A stretch of DNA of 64,000 nucleotides from Roseobacter ponti. GTDB lineage: Bacteria; Pseudomonadota; Alphaproteobacteria; Rhodobacterales; Rhodobacteraceae. Location of the stretch: positions 3,224,001 to 3,288,000 of the forward strand of contig NZ_CP048788.1 of assembly GCF_012932215.1 (NCBI RefSeq), in the 5' to 3' direction. A program made the translations under genes and the position numbers. This document shows, one piece after another, positions 27,287 to 35,717 of the stretch. Every line of letters starts with the position of its first letter. The stretch's first letter is position 1. The notes under the pieces were generated by a model. It worked only from the letters and a program-made list of their open reading frames with translations, was not told where the DNA came from and searched no databases.

Positions 27287-27463
27287 TTAAAGTCCTACGC
27301 CGATCCATACCGGCCAGCGGCTGAGAGAAATGGTTGCACTTGGATAGACGCCGCTGTTGGAGATGGTGACGCCACCGTTTACGGTTGGCCGTACCGGCTC
27401 GCCATCGACACCGCAGGCTGCAAGCAGCGCAGTCAGTGCAAAAGCGGCAGTCAGGCGTGTCAT
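27287..27463 (-). CDS. Small lipoprotein, 58 residues, coupled to argH
   Basis: ATG at 27463 overlaps the argH stop as ATGA. The 58-residue product begins [18 protein letters not shown] with lipobox L-A-A-C at 14-17. The mature chain is short ([13 protein letters not shown], then [13 protein letters not shown]). Small lipoproteins at this place between argH and lysA are frequent in Rhodobacterales, and some proteobacteria have LptM here; LptM is a small lipoprotein that assists LPS translocon maturation. A LptM-like role is possible but not shown by the sequence. Confidence 0.75.
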   Translation of the reverse strand: MTRLTAAFALTALLAACGVDGEPVRPTVNGGVTISNSGVYPSATISLSRWPVWIGVGL

Positions 27464-28872
27464 CCGGTTATCTCCTTCCAGCGGGCAATCTGATGGCGGA
27501 CCTGATCCGGCGCCGTGCCCCCGTAAGATGTACGTGAGTTTACCGAATTTTCCACCCCGAGTACATCAAAGACGTCCCTTGTGATGCCGGTATGCGCTGA
27601 CTGCATGTCTTCGAGCGAGAGGTCCGGCAGGTCGCAGCCCTTCTTTTCCGCCAGTGCCACAAGGCTGCCGGTGATGTGATGGGCGTCGCGGAACGGCAGG
27701 CCGGCGACCCGCACCAGCCAGTCCGCCAGATCGGTGGCCGTGGAAAAACCCGCACCGGCGGCGGCGGCAAGGCTCTCGCGGTTGGCCGTCATATCGCTGA
27801 CCATGCCCTGCATCGCGGCAAGTGCCAGCATCAGATTGTCGGCCGCGTCAAATACCTGTTCTTTATCTTCCTGCATGTCCTTGGAATAGGCCAGCGGCAG
27901 GCCTTTCATTACCATCATCAGAGCCGTGTTCGCTCCGAAAATCCGGCCCACTTTGGCGCGGATCAGCTCTGCGGCGTCGGGATTTTTCTTTTGCGGCATG
28001 ATTGAGGACCCGGTGGAGAACCTGTCACTCAACGTCACGAACCGGAACTGGGCCGAGGACCAGATCACCAGCTCTTCGGCAAAGCGGCTGAGGTGCATGG
28101 CGCAGATCGAGGCAGTGCCCAGGAACTCCAGGGCGAAATCCCGGTCACTGACGGCATCGAGCGAATTGGCCGCGGGCGCGTCGAACCCAAGCGCCTCAGC
28201 CGTCATATGCCGGTCTATGGGAAAGGAGGTTCCGGCAAGAGCCGCAGCCCCCAGAGGAGAGGTGTTCATGCGCGCCCGCGCGTCACGTACCCGGCTCAGA
28301 TCACGCCCGAACATCTCGACATAGGCCATCATGTGATGCCCCCAGGTGACCGGTTGTGCGGTCTGCAGGTGGGTAAAGCCGGGCATCACCCAGTCCGCAC
28401 CGGCCTCCGCCTGGGCCAGCAGCGCTCGGATCAGTGCCAGCAGCCCCGTCTCGCAGGCATCCAGCTGGTCGCGCACCCAGAGTTTGAAATCGGTGGCGAC
28501 CTGATCATTGCGGCTGCGCCCGGTGTGCAGACGTCCAGCCGGCTCGCCGATGATTTCTTTCAGGCGCGCTTCGACGTTCATGTGAATGTCTTCCAGGGCG
28601 GTAGAAAACTGAAAGCTGCCCGTTTCAATCTCTGACAAGACCGTGAGCAGCCCTTCCCGAATGGCCTTAACATCGCTAGCTTCCAGAATGCCTGTCGCTT
28701 CCAGCATTGCGGCATGCGCGCGCGAACCTGCGATGTCCTGAGCTGCCATCCGCTGGTCGAACCCGATCGAGGCATTGATTGCCTCCATGATCGCGTCCGG
28801 GCCATCGGCAAAGCGGCCACCCCACATCGCATTTGATGTTGCGGATTTTCCCGTGTCGCTGGAATCTGTCAT
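27460..28872 (-). CDS. argH: Argininosuccinate lyase
   Basis: A 470-residue member of the fumarase/aspartase superfamily that splits argininosuccinate into arginine and fumarate. Seen are the N-terminal [38 protein letters not shown], the catalytic [12 protein letters not shown] loop and [13 protein letters not shown]-like C-terminal helix. The start is ATG 28872 (MTDSSDTG); the open frame continues upstream over the divergent thioredoxin gene and is discarded. The stop overlaps the start of a small lipoprotein. Only 24 bp separate its ATG from the divergent TlpA gene. Confidence 0.96.
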   Translation of the reverse strand: MTDSSDTGKSATSNAMWGGRFADGPDAIMEAINASIGFDQRMAAQDIAGSRAHAAMLEATGILEASDVKAIREGLLTVLSEIETGSFQFSTALEDIHMNVEARLKEIIGEPAGRLHTGRSRNDQVATDFKLWVRDQLDACETGLLALIRALLAQAEAGADWVMPGFTHLQTAQPVTWGHHMMAYVEMFGRDLSRVRDARARMNTSPLGAAALAGTSFPIDRHMTAEALGFDAPAANSLDAVSDRDFALEFLGTASICAMHLSRFAEELVIWSSAQFRFVTLSDRFSTGSSIMPQKKNPDAAELIRAKVGRIFGANTALMMVMKGLPLAYSKDMQEDKEQVFDAADNLMLALAAMQGMVSDMTANRESLAAAAGAGFSTATDLADWLVRVAGLPFRDAHHITGSLVALAEKKGCDLPDLSLEDMQSAHTGITRDVFDVLGVENSVNSRTSYGGTAPDQVRHQIARWKEITG

Positions 28873-28882
28873 CTGCCTGAAT

Positions 28883-28892
28883 CCTCCGGAGG
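28883..28892. promoter_or_regulatory. Palindromic CCTCCGGAGG serving as SD on both strands
   Basis: The 24-bp gap between the divergent argH and TlpA genes contains CCTCCGGAGG. Read on either strand it gives GGAGG: 10 bases before the argH ATG, and, with two extra G, 4-5 bases before the TlpA ATG. There is no room for promoters in the gap, so each promoter must lie inside the opposite gene. Confidence 0.75.
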
Positions 28893-28896
28893 GGAT

Positions 28897-29472
28897 ATGA
28901 AAAATCTTTTTGCAGCGTTCGTTTATACGGCCCTTACCGCGGGCGCAATCATGGTGCCGGGCAGCGCTGCGGCCGATCTTGCCGCCGCAGAGCTGATGCG
29001 CGAAGGGGATATGAAAAAGCTGATTTTCCACGACGCTCCCCAGGCCACCTCTTCGGCGAACTTTGAGCTTGCGGATGATGCCGGCAAAACCAACCTGCAG
29101 GCCTATGAAGGCAAATACATACTGCTGAACTTCTGGGCCACCTGGTGTGCCCCCTGCCGCAAAGAAATGCCGATGCTGGCCGCCCTGCAAACCGAGTTCG
29201 GCGGGGAAGACTTTGAGGTCGTTACAATTGCCGTGGGCCGCAATTCGCCCGAAGGCATAAAGCAGTTCTTTAAGGAAACCGGCATCGACAACCTGCCCCG
29301 CCATCAGGATCCTCAGCAGTCACTGGCCAGCCAGATGGGCATTTTCGGCCTGCCGATTACCGTACTCATTGATCCGGACGGGCGCGAGATTGCCCGGCTG
29401 CGCGGTGATGCGGACTGGTCTTCGGAAAATGCCAGAGCGATCATTGCGACGGTTCTGGGCCGTGAAAGCTGA
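28897..29472 (+). CDS. TlpA/ResA family thioredoxin-like protein
   Basis: A 191-residue periplasmic thiol-disulfide oxidoreductase. A signal sequence or anchor covers residues 1-26 ([23 protein letters not shown]). The thioredoxin fold holds the redox motif WCAPC in [15 protein letters not shown] and the cis-proline loop [12 protein letters not shown]. TlpA-type proteins keep cytochrome c or CcO assembly cysteines reduced. It is divergent from argH with a shared palindromic SD and convergent with the LMW phosphatase-like gene, with a 5-bp gap. The arrangement beside argH is common in Rhodobacterales. Confidence 0.92.
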   Translation: MKNLFAAFVYTALTAGAIMVPGSAAADLAAAELMREGDMKKLIFHDAPQATSSANFELADDAGKTNLQAYEGKYILLNFWATWCAPCRKEMPMLAALQTEFGGEDFEVVTIAVGRNSPEGIKQFFKETGIDNLPRHQDPQQSLASQMGIFGLPITVLIDPDGREIARLRGDADWSSENARAIIATVLGRES

Positions 29473-29477
29473 TCCCG

Positions 29478-29813
29478 TCAGGAGCGTCGGTTCAGCAACC
29501 GCCTGAGCGCAGGCTCCAGCCGCGCGACCAGCTCCGGCTGCATATAATTGTAGCGGTCCGGAATCCCCAGGACCACGACCCTGCGGTCTTTGAGACGGGT
29601 GCCAAACGCCGCGGTCAGCCGGGTTTTGTGGCGCTTTTCCATCACCACGATGAGATCAGCCCAGGCGATCTGCTCAACCGACAGCTGCTCGTCAGCATCC
29701 CGGCTGAGACCGGCGAAATCCGTTTCAAAGCCGTCCCATGCCGCAACCAGATCAGCAGCTGTCGGGCTGCGCATCCGCGCCTTGCCGCACAGAAAGAGGA
29801 TCTTTGTACTCAG
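29478..29813 (-). CDS. Low-molecular-weight phosphatase-like protein, apparent CTG start
   Basis: The first ATG in frame (29774) would begin at MRSPTAAD and cut through the phosphatase P-loop. Reading back in frame gives STKILFLCGKARMRSPT, which restores the C(X)5R(S) active-site loop and the first beta strand. The codon before it is CTG at 29813-29811, and it overlaps the upstream TGA stop as CTGA, just like the ATGA junctions elsewhere in the window. No ATG, GTG or TTG was found in the codons just upstream. With CTG the product is 111 residues, shorter than the usual 150 for LMW-PTP. VMEKRH may carry part of the acid region. Function: protein or arsenate phosphatase-like, unproven. Confidence 0.65.
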   Translation of the reverse strand: MSTKILFLCGKARMRSPTAADLVAAWDGFETDFAGLSRDADEQLSVEQIAWADLIVVMEKRHKTRLTAAFGTRLKDRRVVVLGIPDRYNYMQPELVARLEPALRRLLNRRS

Positions 29814-30880
29814 GCCGCCCGCAGCAGAATGGCCGCCTCGGATGACGAAAGGTTGCGCCGCGCATAGCCACCATAAGTATGCGGATCAAAAGAAAGGTCA
29901 GGGTATCGAGCCAGCAGGCGCGCGCGGTCCTGCGGCTCAAGCGAGGTCAGCGCAGAGCTTGCCGGGTGGAAGCTTTCGGTCATCACGCCATTCGCCCAGA
30001 GCACATTATGCCGCCCGAGCAGCAGGTGGATATAGGTCACATTGCGCACGCTGAGATCCGTGGTGATGTGCTGGCCGTCGATCAGATCGCGTGCCGCCAC
30101 CAGCACCTCGGGTGTGTTGAAGAGATCCTCAGCAACCGGGCCGGAGACCAGCATCCGGTGCTCGGGCGAAACAAGCAGTTCCTGATCCGGCCGCTCCACG
30201 CCGAGCGCGCCTGCTCTGATCCGCACCGGCCGCAGCCGCGGCATCGCAAAAAGCCGCGCACCAGTCATATGGCGGCTGCCGATCCATTCGATGCGCTGTG
30301 CACCGTTGTCGCGGGTCTGGACAAGATCGCCGACCTGCAGGGTCTCCACGGGTCGCTGACCGTGCGGCGTGCTGATGCGGGTGCCCGGTGTGAAACAGAT
30401 CACGCCTGTGCTGTCGGGTTCGTTTGGTGCGGTGTGAGGTCGTGCGCCCATGGTGTGGTGTACCACCCAGAGATCCGTGCCGCGCGGCGGCAGTTCGTCC
30501 AGAAACATCAGCAGCGGCTGCGCGCCGGCGCCGACGCTGATCATGGTGACGGTGTAACTTTGCGCGCCGTCAGTGACGACGAAACTGCTGTCTGACATTG
30601 AGGCTTCGGCTCTGTCCGCGCCATGAAGGTCGGTTTGCGCAGGGTCGAGTGCTGCGCCGACGAGCCGGTGCACCATCTTCGCTGCGCGCCTGCGCAGGTT
30701 CTCCGACCCGTCTGCCCGGTCCAGTCGCAGAACACCGGCAGTGCCGTCCACCTGAACAGCATCACCGCGCCAGGACCACGCCGCCCCTGTTGTCAGGGCC
30801 TGTACGGGCGCAGCTTCAAGGCCATCTACTTCTGTTTGCGACCAGGAAATGACGAACGTGCCACGAAAGCCCGTTTTCAT
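29810..30880 (-). CDS. Hint-domain protein
   Basis: A 356-residue protein with a Hedgehog/intein (Hint) domain from about residue 165: CFTPGTRISTPHGQRPVETLQVGDLVQTRD, then RPVRIRAGALG, LLVSPEHRMLV and IHLLLGRHNVLWANGVMTESFHP. The conserved N-terminal Cys and the HRM histidine are present. Roseobacters encode many such proteins, often with surface or secretion-linked N-terminal parts; no signal peptide is obvious here. Whether it self-cleaves is unknown. Its TGA overlaps the CTG of the phosphatase-like gene. A CtrA-type box lies 29-43 bp upstream of its ATG. Confidence 0.85.
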   Translation of the reverse strand: MKTGFRGTFVISWSQTEVDGLEAAPVQALTTGAAWSWRGDAVQVDGTAGVLRLDRADGSENLRRRAAKMVHRLVGAALDPAQTDLHGADRAEASMSDSSFVVTDGAQSYTVTMISVGAGAQPLLMFLDELPPRGTDLWVVHHTMGARPHTAPNEPDSTGVICFTPGTRISTPHGQRPVETLQVGDLVQTRDNGAQRIEWIGSRHMTGARLFAMPRLRPVRIRAGALGVERPDQELLVSPEHRMLVSGPVAEDLFNTPEVLVAARDLIDGQHITTDLSVRNVTYIHLLLGRHNVLWANGVMTESFHPASSALTSLEPQDRARLLARYPDLSFDPHTYGGYARRNLSSSEAAILLRAA

Positions 30881-30908
30881 ATACCTGTTTGCCTGCCTCA
30901 GTTTTTTA

Positions 30909-30923
30909 TTAACTCTTTGTTAA
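30909..30923. promoter_or_regulatory. CtrA-type box TTAA-N7-TTAA
   Basis: TTAACTCTTTGTTAA matches the CtrA full-site consensus TTAA-N7-TTAA, reading as TTAACAAAGAGTTAA on the gene strand, 29-43 bp upstream of the Hint-domain ATG. In Rhodobacterales CtrA controls motility, gene-transfer agents and surface functions. Binding is inferred from the motif only. Confidence 0.5.
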
Positions 30924-30983
30924 TCAATCGCATCGCACCTGAAAAGCCCGAAAACGCGCGGGATTCTATGGTGTTGCAAAAGA

Positions 30984-31000
30984 TCCCTCAACCTGAGGGA
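30984..31000 (-). terminator. Probable terminator of nrdJ
   Basis: TCCCTCA (30984-30990) and TGAGGGA (30994-31000) form a perfect 7-bp stem with a 3-base loop. On the reverse strand it is followed by TCTTTTGC, a modest U-rich tail. It lies 73 bp past the nrdJ stop. The same inverted repeat could instead be an operator for the Hint gene. Confidence 0.45.
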
Positions 31001-31072
31001 GAGCATAATCAGTGCTTTTAGCCGGAATTCCGGGCGTCGAAGCGCGCAAAAGTTAACAAAGGCGGCGTGCGG

Positions 31073-33367
31073 TCAGCCGCATTTTGAGTAGCCGCAGGAG
31101 CCGCAGGTCATGCAGCCCTCGACCATGCGGAGATCGTATTGTCCGCAGCTGCTACAGGCCTGTCCGCGCTGGTTCTCCAGCCCCACGACCTGTGCCTGCG
31201 GATCGGTCTTGAGCCCCATGCCTTCGCCCGCGATGAAACCGGTGGCGATCATATGCTGCTCGATCACGCCGCCAATGGCTGCGAGAATGGACGGGATATA
31301 TTTGCCCTGCATCCAGGCTCCGCCGCGCGGGTCAAAGACCGCCTTGAGCTCTTCCACGACAAAGGACACGTCCCCGCCGCGCCGGAACACTGCCGAAATC
31401 ATCCGCGTCAGCGCCACGGTCCAGGCGAAATGCTCCATGTTCTTGGAGTTGATAAAGACCTCGAAGGGCCTGCGGTGCCCGTTCAGCACGATGTCGTTGA
31501 TGGTGATGTAAAGCGCGTGCTCGCTGTCAGGCCATTTGACTTTGTAGGTGTTGCCTTCCAGCTCCGAGGGCCGGTCGAGCGGTTCGGACATATAGATGAC
31601 GTCCCCGTGGGGACGCTGCGGTTCGGCGGCATCGGTGGTGATGACCTCGGGAGCCTGCTCTTTTGGCTTATCCTCCGACACACTCAGCACCGACCCCGTC
31701 ACTGCATTGGGCCGGTAGGTCGTGCAGCCCTTGCAGCCCGTGTCCCAGGCCTGCATGTAAACATCCTTGAAGGCGTCGAAACTGATGTCTTCAGGGCAGT
31801 TGATTGTCTTGGAGATCGACGAATCCACCCACTTCTGAGCGGCTGCCTGCATTTTGACGTGATCCGAGGGCGCAAGCGTCTGCGCGTTCACGAAATAATC
31901 GGGCAATGCCGCGTCGCCGAATTTCTCACGCCAGAGCCGAACCGCATAATCAACGACTTCTTCTTCGGTGCGCGAGCCGTCCTTCTGCAGCACCTTGCGG
32001 GTATAGGCGTAGGCAAAGACCGGCTCGATCCCGGAGCTGACATTGCCTGCATAGAGCGAGATCGTCCCCGTCGGCGCAATCGAGGTCAGCAGCGCGTTGC
32101 GGATACCGTGGGTGCGCACCGCCTCGCGTACATCCTCATCCATCGCCTGCATCGTGCCTGACGCCAGATAGCCGTCCGCATCAAAAAGCGGAAAGGCACC
32201 TTTCTCCTTCGCAAGATCCACCGACGCCAGGTATGCGGCGCGGGCGATCCGGCGCAGCCAGTCCGAGGTCTGACGCGCCGCCTCGTCTGAGCCATAGCGC
32301 AATCCGACCATCAGAAGCGCATCAGCCAGTCCTGTCACGCCAAGCCCGATCCGGCGCTTGGCCTGTGCTTCGCGCGCCTGCGCCTCCAGCGGAAATTTCG
32401 AGGCATCCACCACATTGTCCATCATCCGCACCGCAACGGCGACCAGGTCGTCAAGGGCGGCCTCATCAAGTGCTGCATCCTCTTCAAAGGCATCCGTTAC
32501 CAGACGCGACAGGTTCACAGAGCCCAGAAGGCAGGCACCATAGGGCGGCAACGGCTGCTCGCCACAGGGGTTCGTCGCAGCGATGGTCTCGCAGTACTGC
32601 AGGTTATTGGCCGCGTTTATCCGGTCGATGAAAATCACGCCCGGCTCGGCATAATCATAGGTGCCCTGCATGATCCGGTTCCACAGATCCTGAGCCTGCA
32701 CCGTGCGATAGACCTTGCCGTCAAAGACCAGATCCCATGGTCCGTCCGCCTTGACCGCCGCCATGAAATCATCCGTGATCAGCACCGACATGTTGAACAT
32801 GCGAAGTCGCGCCGGGTCGGATTTGGCCGCGATGAAATCCTCAACGTCCGGGTGATCACAGCGCATTGTGGCCATCATCGCCCCCCGGCGCGAGCCCGCC
32901 GACATGATTGTGCGACACATCGCATCCCAGACATCCATAAACGACAGCGGTCCCGAGGCGTCTGCAGCCACCCCGTGCACGTCAGCACCCCGCGGCCGGA
33001 TCGTCGAAAAGTCGTATCCGATGCCGCCGCCCTGCTGCATGGTGAGGGCGGCCTCTTTCAACATATCGAAAATACCGCCCATGCTGTCGGGCACGGTGCC
33101 CATGACAAAGCAGTTAAAGAGCGTCACGGATCGCGCCGTGCCGGCGCCCGCGGTGATCCGCCCCGCAGGCAGGTACCTGAAATCCTCCAGCGCTGCATAG
33201 AAGCGGTCTTCCCACTTCGCCGGATCTTTCTCCACGCGCGCGAGGTCCCGCGCAATGCGGCGCCAGGTGTCTTCCACCGTCTGGTCTTTCGGGGTGCCGT
33301 CCGCCTCTTTGAAGCGGTACTTCATATCCCAGATCTGTTCGGCAATGGGGGCAGCAAAGCGTGTCAT
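31073..33367 (-). CDS. nrdJ: Adenosylcobalamin-dependent ribonucleotide reductase
   Basis: A 764-residue class II reductase that makes deoxyribonucleotides using coenzyme B12. Seen are the N-terminal ATP-cone-less start, the substrate-site region GGGIGYDFSTIRPRGADV, the active-site loop NPCGEQPLPPYGACLLGSVNL with the catalytic Cys and Glu, TLAPSDHVKMQAA and a C-terminal zinc-like cluster (CSSCGQYD, then CMTCGSCGYSKCG) that regenerates the active-site disulfide. Length matches the alphaproteobacterial type. Requires cobalamin; no cobalamin riboswitch is seen in the 125-bp upstream gap. A perfect DnaA box lies 143 bp upstream. Confidence 0.95.
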   Translation of the reverse strand: MTRFAAPIAEQIWDMKYRFKEADGTPKDQTVEDTWRRIARDLARVEKDPAKWEDRFYAALEDFRYLPAGRITAGAGTARSVTLFNCFVMGTVPDSMGGIFDMLKEAALTMQQGGGIGYDFSTIRPRGADVHGVAADASGPLSFMDVWDAMCRTIMSAGSRRGAMMATMRCDHPDVEDFIAAKSDPARLRMFNMSVLITDDFMAAVKADGPWDLVFDGKVYRTVQAQDLWNRIMQGTYDYAEPGVIFIDRINAANNLQYCETIAATNPCGEQPLPPYGACLLGSVNLSRLVTDAFEEDAALDEAALDDLVAVAVRMMDNVVDASKFPLEAQAREAQAKRRIGLGVTGLADALLMVGLRYGSDEAARQTSDWLRRIARAAYLASVDLAKEKGAFPLFDADGYLASGTMQAMDEDVREAVRTHGIRNALLTSIAPTGTISLYAGNVSSGIEPVFAYAYTRKVLQKDGSRTEEEVVDYAVRLWREKFGDAALPDYFVNAQTLAPSDHVKMQAAAQKWVDSSISKTINCPEDISFDAFKDVYMQAWDTGCKGCTTYRPNAVTGSVLSVSEDKPKEQAPEVITTDAAEPQRPHGDVIYMSEPLDRPSELEGNTYKVKWPDSEHALYITINDIVLNGHRRPFEVFINSKNMEHFAWTVALTRMISAVFRRGGDVSFVVEELKAVFDPRGGAWMQGKYIPSILAAIGGVIEQHMIATGFIAGEGMGLKTDPQAQVVGLENQRGQACSSCGQYDLRMVEGCMTCGSCGYSKCG

Positions 33368-33492
33368 GGCGTGATTCTCTGGTTGCTGAGGCAGGCATTC
33401 AACCTACACGATCCCAGCGCGTCTTTCTACCACAGTTTGCTCCCGGCGGACTTTCATCTACATTATGTGGCGGTGGTACAGATTCTGGGGGC

Positions 33493-33942
33493 ATGTCAGT
33501 GGGAAAAGCTGTGGATAAAGCGGTCAACCTGATCAAACTGTCCGTCGGGACGGAAAACGTCGATGATCTGGCCGCCTGGCAGGCGACAAAACGCGCCCAG
33601 GCACCCGATGGTCTGCCCCGTCATGTCACGCGGATGTGGCCGAAACGCGCCGATGAAATCCTGAGCGGCGGGTCGATCTACTGGGTGATTAAAGGGGTGA
33701 TCCAGTGCCGGCAAACGGTGACGCGCCTTGATGAATACATCGGGCAGGACGGCATCCGCCGCTGTGCGATTGTGCTCGACCCGAAAATCGTGCGCACACA
33801 GACATCCCTCAAACGCCCGTTCCAGGGCTGGCGCTATCTGCCGTTGGGCGATGCCCCGCCCGATCTGCCCGAAGGACGTGCCAGCGAAGAACCTTTGCCC
33901 GTTGAACTCAACCGCGCGCTTGCTGAAATCGGGGTGCTCTGA
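33493..33942 (+). CDS. DUF1489 family protein
   Basis: A 149-residue cytoplasmic protein. NLIKLSVGTENVDDLAAWQ and the middle HVTRMWPKRADEILSGGSIYWVIKG, with QCRQ following, are the DUF1489 signature, a family confined mainly to alphaproteobacteria and of unknown function. I start at ATG 33493 (MSVGKAVDKAV); many relatives start near VNLIKL, so the true start may be about 10 codons later. It is divergent from nrdJ and convergent with hisG with a 3-bp gap. Confidence 0.85.
   Translation: MSVGKAVDKAVNLIKLSVGTENVDDLAAWQATKRAQAPDGLPRHVTRMWPKRADEILSGGSIYWVIKGVIQCRQTVTRLDEYIGQDGIRRCAIVLDPKIVRTQTSLKRPFQGWRYLPLGDAPPDLPEGRASEEPLPVELNRALAEIGVL
33510..33518. promoter_or_regulatory. Perfect DnaA box TGTGGATAA
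   Basis: TGTGGATAA (TTATCCACA on the other strand) lies inside the first codons of the DUF1489 gene and 143 bp upstream of nrdJ. DnaA controls nrd genes in some bacteria. One such 9-mer is expected about every two windows of this size by chance, so the call is weak. Confidence 0.3.
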
Positions 33943-33945
33943 CGC

Positions 33946-34638
33946 TCAGACGGCAAGGCGGTCCAGAAATCCGGCCACCACCGCACGGTCATCATCATCT
34001 GTTTCTGCAATGCGGCTGCGCCACAGCGTCGCCTGCGAACGCAACACCGGGCCGTCACTCAGCACCTTGAGGTGATTGGCGCGCAGGGTCTCGCCGCTCG
34101 ATGTAATGTCGGCTATGGCCTCGGCGGTTTCATTGGCCACCGTGCCTTCGGTCGCGCCCTGGCTGTCGACCAGCGCATAATCCGCCACCCCGCTCTGGCG
34201 CAGGTATTCGCGCACCAGCCTGTGGTATTTCGTAGCGATCCGCAGACGCATGCCGTGGGTCTGCCGAAAGGCCGCCGCCACCGCGTCCAGATCATCGACC
34301 GTTTCAACATCGATCCAGGCGCGGGGCACAGCGAGCACCAGGTCAGCAAAGCCAAAGCCAAGCTCTGCGACCGGCTCAACCTGCTGCTCCCAGCGGGGCA
34401 GTTTTTCGTGCACCAGGTCGGTGCCTGTGACACCGAAATGGATGCGGCCTGTCGCAAGCTCTCGCGGAATTTCGCCCGCGGAGAGCAGCACCAGAGATAC
34501 GCCCCCGATGCCCTCAACCGCGCCGGCGTATTCGCGATCCGACCCGCTGCGCGACAGGGTCACGCCCCGACCTGCAAACCAGTCGCAGGTTTTTTCCATC
34601 AGACGCCCTTTGGACGGCACGCCAAGCCGGATCGTCAT
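33946..34638 (-). CDS. hisG: ATP phosphoribosyltransferase, short form
   Basis: A 230-residue HisG of the short type that catalyses the first step of histidine synthesis, joining ATP and PRPP. Motifs seen are LGVPSKGRLMEKT at the N-terminus, FGVTGTDLVHEK, and the PRPP loop region VDSQGATEGTVANETAEAI. Short HisG lacks the C-terminal allosteric domain and needs HisZ, whose gene precedes it with a 4-bp overlap. It is the last gene of hisS-hisZ-hisG and ends 3 bp from the convergent DUF1489 gene. Confidence 0.94.
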   Translation of the reverse strand: MTIRLGVPSKGRLMEKTCDWFAGRGVTLSRSGSDREYAGAVEGIGGVSLVLLSAGEIPRELATGRIHFGVTGTDLVHEKLPRWEQQVEPVAELGFGFADLVLAVPRAWIDVETVDDLDAVAAAFRQTHGMRLRIATKYHRLVREYLRQSGVADYALVDSQGATEGTVANETAEAIADITSSGETLRANHLKVLSDGPVLRSQATLWRSRIAETDDDDRAVVAGFLDRLAV

Positions 34639-35717
34639 TGCGCGGCCTCCAGCTCAAGCATCAGACCGGGACGCAGAACACCGCCCACCGCCGGAATTTC
34701 GCGGCCCTGTCCCAGCCGCCGGGTCAGCGCGTCATAGCGCCCCCCGGTTGCCACTGCCGGCAGGTCGGCGCGGTCAGGACTGAAAAATCCGAAAACAAAA
34801 CCATCGTAGTATTCCATCGAGGTGCGGCCGAAGTTCGTCTCAAAGGGCAGGCTCCGGACATCGATGCCCCGCGCCTCCAGTGCTTCGGCGCGGGCCGCGA
34901 CACGTGCCACGGCAGGTGCAATCTGCGGCAGATCGACGGACAGGTCGCGCAATTGCTCAAGCGCAAAGGGCATCGTTTCACGCACGCCCAGAAGCGCATC
35001 AAGCAAACGAACCTCTTCGGTGCTGAGCGGGTCTGTTGCCGCATCTTCGCGCAGGGTTCTGATCCGCGCCTTTATTTCCGACGCACTGCGCCGACCGGAA
35101 AGCGGTGCGTCGGCGTCGGGCAGATCGCCGGCCAGCAGCGCTTCGCGGGTGCGGCTCATTGACGTGCGGCCCGAGAACCGGTCAAGCAACGCGCGAAACC
35201 GGCGCGGACGCCAGATGTGGCGCATCAGAGCCGCTTTGCGCGGGGCCGTGGTTTTCAGCCCCTCAACCGCGGCCATCAGAACTCCGATATCGCCCGTAGC
35301 CGCGCGCAGCCGCAAAGGCGAAAGTGCGCCGGCGATCAGCGCAAAAACCTCAGCGTCCGCGGCCGCAGGGTCGGTGCGGTCGAAGACCTCAAAACCCACC
35401 TGAATGAATTCGTTGGCGCGGTCCGGGTCCTGCTCCTGACGGCGGAAAACCTCACCGGAATAGGTATAGCGCGCAGGTTCGGCACCGTGCGCCATATGCA
35501 TCTGAACGACGGGCACGGTGAAATCCGGGCGCAGCATCTGCTCGCCGCGCAGCGCGTCCGAGGTCACATAGGCCCGCGCGCGGATTTCCTCGCCGTAAAG
35601 ATCAAGCAGCGTATGTGCGGGCTGCAGAACCGGTGTCTCGACACTGATGGCACCGGCGGCCTCAAAGACGGCCCGCAATCCGGCGGCCCGCGCCAGGGTC
35701 TGCGCGCGGTCTGTCAT
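34635..35717 (-). CDS. hisZ: ATP phosphoribosyltransferase regulatory subunit
   Basis: A 360-residue HisRS paralogue that activates short HisG and gives it feedback control by histidine. It retains class II synthetase-like motifs: [11 protein letters not shown]-type motif 2 ([28 protein letters not shown]) and [12 protein letters not shown] near the end, but lacks the tRNA-binding domain. The 4-bp overlaps with hisS upstream and hisG downstream imply one transcript. Its placement directly behind hisS reflects their shared origin. Confidence 0.92.
   Translation of the reverse strand: MTDRAQTLARAAGLRAVFEAAGAISVETPVLQPAHTLLDLYGEEIRARAYVTSDALRGEQMLRPDFTVPVVQMHMAHGAEPARYTYSGEVFRRQEQDPDRANEFIQVGFEVFDRTDPAAADAEVFALIAGALSPLRLRAATGDIGVLMAAVEGLKTTAPRKAALMRHIWRPRRFRALLDRFSGRTSMSRTREALLAGDLPDADAPLSGRRSASEIKARIRTLREDAATDPLSTEEVRLLDALLGVRETMPFALEQLRDLSVDLPQIAPAVARVAARAEALEARGIDVRSLPFETNFGRTSMEYYDGFVFGFFSPDRADLPAVATGGRYDALTRRLGQGREIPAVGGVLRPGLMLELEAAQ

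Noticed and set aside
28873-29304. N-terminal extension of the argH frame
   Set aside because: It is antisense to the TlpA gene; the argH start at 28872 has an SD and the family N-terminus.
33400-33480. NrdR box or cobalamin riboswitch before nrdJ
   Set aside because: The best NrdR-like match (CCACATAATGTAGATG) fits only 9 of 16 positions, and the gap is too short and lacks the conserved B12-box bases.
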